From: CAVRTJ01 sp964507185 | GTDB lineage: Bacteria; Acidobacteriota; UBA4820; DSQY01 | Direction: 5' to 3' | NCBI GenBank assembly: GCA_964507185.1 | Contig: CAZDOY010000084.1 | Location: 1-7,679 of the forward strand | DNA length: 7,679 nt | Part shown: piece after piece, positions 7,345 through 7,679 of the stretch | Layout: each line of letters opens with the position of its first letter | How positions within the stretch are numbered: position 1 is the stretch's first letter | Program-made: the position numbers and the translations under genes | Notes under the pieces: model-generated | Seen by the model: the letters and a program-made list of their open reading frames with translations, nothing else | Databases searched by the model: none | Told to the model about the DNA's origin: nothing

Positions 7345-7492
7345 GCGACGCCCGGAGGACAGGGGTCTCGGCTGGTGCCGCCCGCCCGCTCGATTCCAAC
7401 CGCGACGCAATGGGGCGCTCGGATGGCATGGAAGCGTCGGCTTCCGGGGCGGGTGGGTTAACCTGGCGCTTGTACTTCGCAGTAGTGACCAT
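7337..7492 (-). CDS. Possible 51-residue leader ORF overlapping the kinase start
   Basis: An ATG at 7492-7490 opens 51 codons ending in TGA at 7339-7337, starting MVTTAKYKRQVNPPAPEAD. The ORF overlaps the kinase ATG (7344-7342) by eight bases as ATGGGTGA, a common arrangement for translational coupling. An AAAGG element on the minus strand (7506-7502) lies nine bases before its ATG, whereas the kinase ATG has none. About three quarters of its third codon positions are G or C, similar to the neighbours, and it is the first start codon after the candidate promoter at 7552-7524. The peptide is hydrophilic, rich in Pro, Ala, Ser and Arg, with no membrane segment or recognised family. It could be a leader peptide, a coupled small protein, the true kinase N-terminus separated by a frameshift, or a chance ORF in GC-rich DNA. 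Confidence 0.35.
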   Translation of the reverse strand: MVTTAKYKRQVNPPAPEADASMPSERPIASRLESSGRAAPAETPVLRASHG

Positions 7493-7523
7493 GAACTCTT
7501 ACCTTTGGGGTGATCTCCTCTCC

Positions 7524-7552
7524 ATTATGGGTGAAGACGCTGCAACGCGCAA
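7524..7552 (-). promoter_or_regulatory. Putative sigma-70-type promoter for the second kinase
   Basis: On the minus strand a -35-like TTGCGC (7552-7547) is followed after exactly 17 bases by a -10-like CATAAT (7529-7524; five of six consensus bases). The predicted start near 7517 lies just past the leftward terminator at 7562 and about 25 bases before the small-ORF ATG. The -35 element is poor (three of six bases). Position and spacing are the main support. Confidence 0.45.
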
Positions 7553-7561
7553 TAGCACACG

Positions 7562-7593
7562 AAAAAAGCCGCCTCCCCGGCAGGAGGCGGCTT
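7562..7593 (-). terminator. Strong intrinsic terminator for leftward transcription entering from the right
   Basis: An 11-base perfect stem, AAGCCGCCTCC (7566-7576) with GGAGGCGGCTT (7583-7593), encloses a 6-base loop. Read leftward it is followed by six T residues (7567-7562). The plus-strand side has no T-tract, so it acts for minus-strand transcripts. Outside the stem, GCACAC (7555-7560) and GTGTGC (7595-7600) could pair and extend it. It ends a transcript from beyond the right edge and insulates the kinase promoter. Confidence 0.87.
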
Positions 7594-7679
7594 GGTGTGC
7601 TCATTGGCGTCCCCAGGGGGTTCAAACCTACCCTCCCTGGAAGCCTCGTTCGCAGAGCTCACTGCGTTTCGAGGGAGGC
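7594..7679 (-). other. Structured 3' end of an off-window transcript; possible non-coding RNA
   Basis: On the minus strand this edge holds two consecutive foldable elements before the terminator. The first pairs CCTCG with CGAGG and, inside small A-rich bulges, CGCAG with CTGCG (7674 to 7644). The second pairs CCAGGG with CCCTGG around GGTTTGAACC (about 7639 to 7611). Such paired elements directly before a strong terminator suggest the 3' end of a structured RNA, perhaps of the 6S type. The minus strand also has a short open frame to a TAG at 7630-7628 (ending ELCERGFQGG), so it could instead be the end of a protein gene and its 3' UTR. I cannot decide between these. No complete tRNA fits on either strand. 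Confidence 0.3.

Noticed and set aside
7345..7410. 22-residue N-terminal extension of the second kinase from a TTG at 7410
   Set aside because: The added peptide is Arg/Gly-rich like non-coding GC-rich DNA, lacks a ribosome site, and would overlap the better-supported small ORF. Not fully excluded.
7605..7679. Possible tRNA on either strand, prompted by GGTTCAAACC and the minus-strand end GGGGACGCCA
   Set aside because: On plus, the T-stem has a mismatch and no matching acceptor 5' strand exists because the terminator hairpin occupies that place. On minus, the T-loop lacks the canonical TTC and no D- or anticodon arm is seen.

Overview
The window is high-GC bacterial DNA (except for a more AT-rich spacer at about 1215-1440) carrying four protein-coding genes recognisable from sequence, one possible small leader gene, and several candidate regulatory sites. 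No phage, insertion-sequence, CRISPR or rRNA/tRNA gene is evident. Multi-PAS sensor kinases, a sigma-54-like promoter motif and the two kinase membrane modules would fit a Gram-negative, deltaproteobacterial (Desulfobacterota/Myxococcota-like) chromosome. That is an inference from architecture and composition only; no taxonomic marker is present.

Layout. (1) Positions 1-1102, leftward: the ATPase pair of a dipeptide/oligopeptide ABC importer. A complete DppD/OppD-like gene (1102 to 128) is followed by the first 43 codons of a DppF/OppF-like gene (131 to the left edge), with a 4-base stop/start overlap. (2) Positions 1103-1546: a 444-base non-coding divergent spacer with two inverted repeats and a good match to a sigma-54 (-24/-12) promoter facing right. 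(3) Positions 1547-4852, rightward: an 1101-residue membrane-anchored histidine kinase with six tandem PAS domains. (4) Positions 4853-4926: a 74-base gap between convergent genes, with no intrinsic terminator visible. (5) Positions 7344-4927, leftward: a second histidine kinase with an eight-helix membrane module, two PAS domains and a transmitter closely resembling that of the first kinase. A possible 51-residue ORF (7492-7337) overlaps its start by 8 bases and sits behind a sigma-70-like promoter. (6) Positions 7493-7679: that promoter, a strong leftward intrinsic terminator (7562-7593), and at the right edge either the 3' end of a structured RNA or the tail of a gene lying outside the window.

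How the parts may work together. The two ATPases would power uptake of peptides or a related solute; their permeases and binding protein are not in view. The two kinases have nearly interchangeable catalytic cores but different input modules and no adjacent response regulator, so they may feed a shared regulator encoded elsewhere. The strongest overlooked items are the truncated OppF-like gene at the left edge, the sigma-54-like promoter of the six-PAS kinase, the possible translationally coupled leader ORF of the second kinase, and the structured right edge. Nothing here amounts to a demonstrably new biological system.
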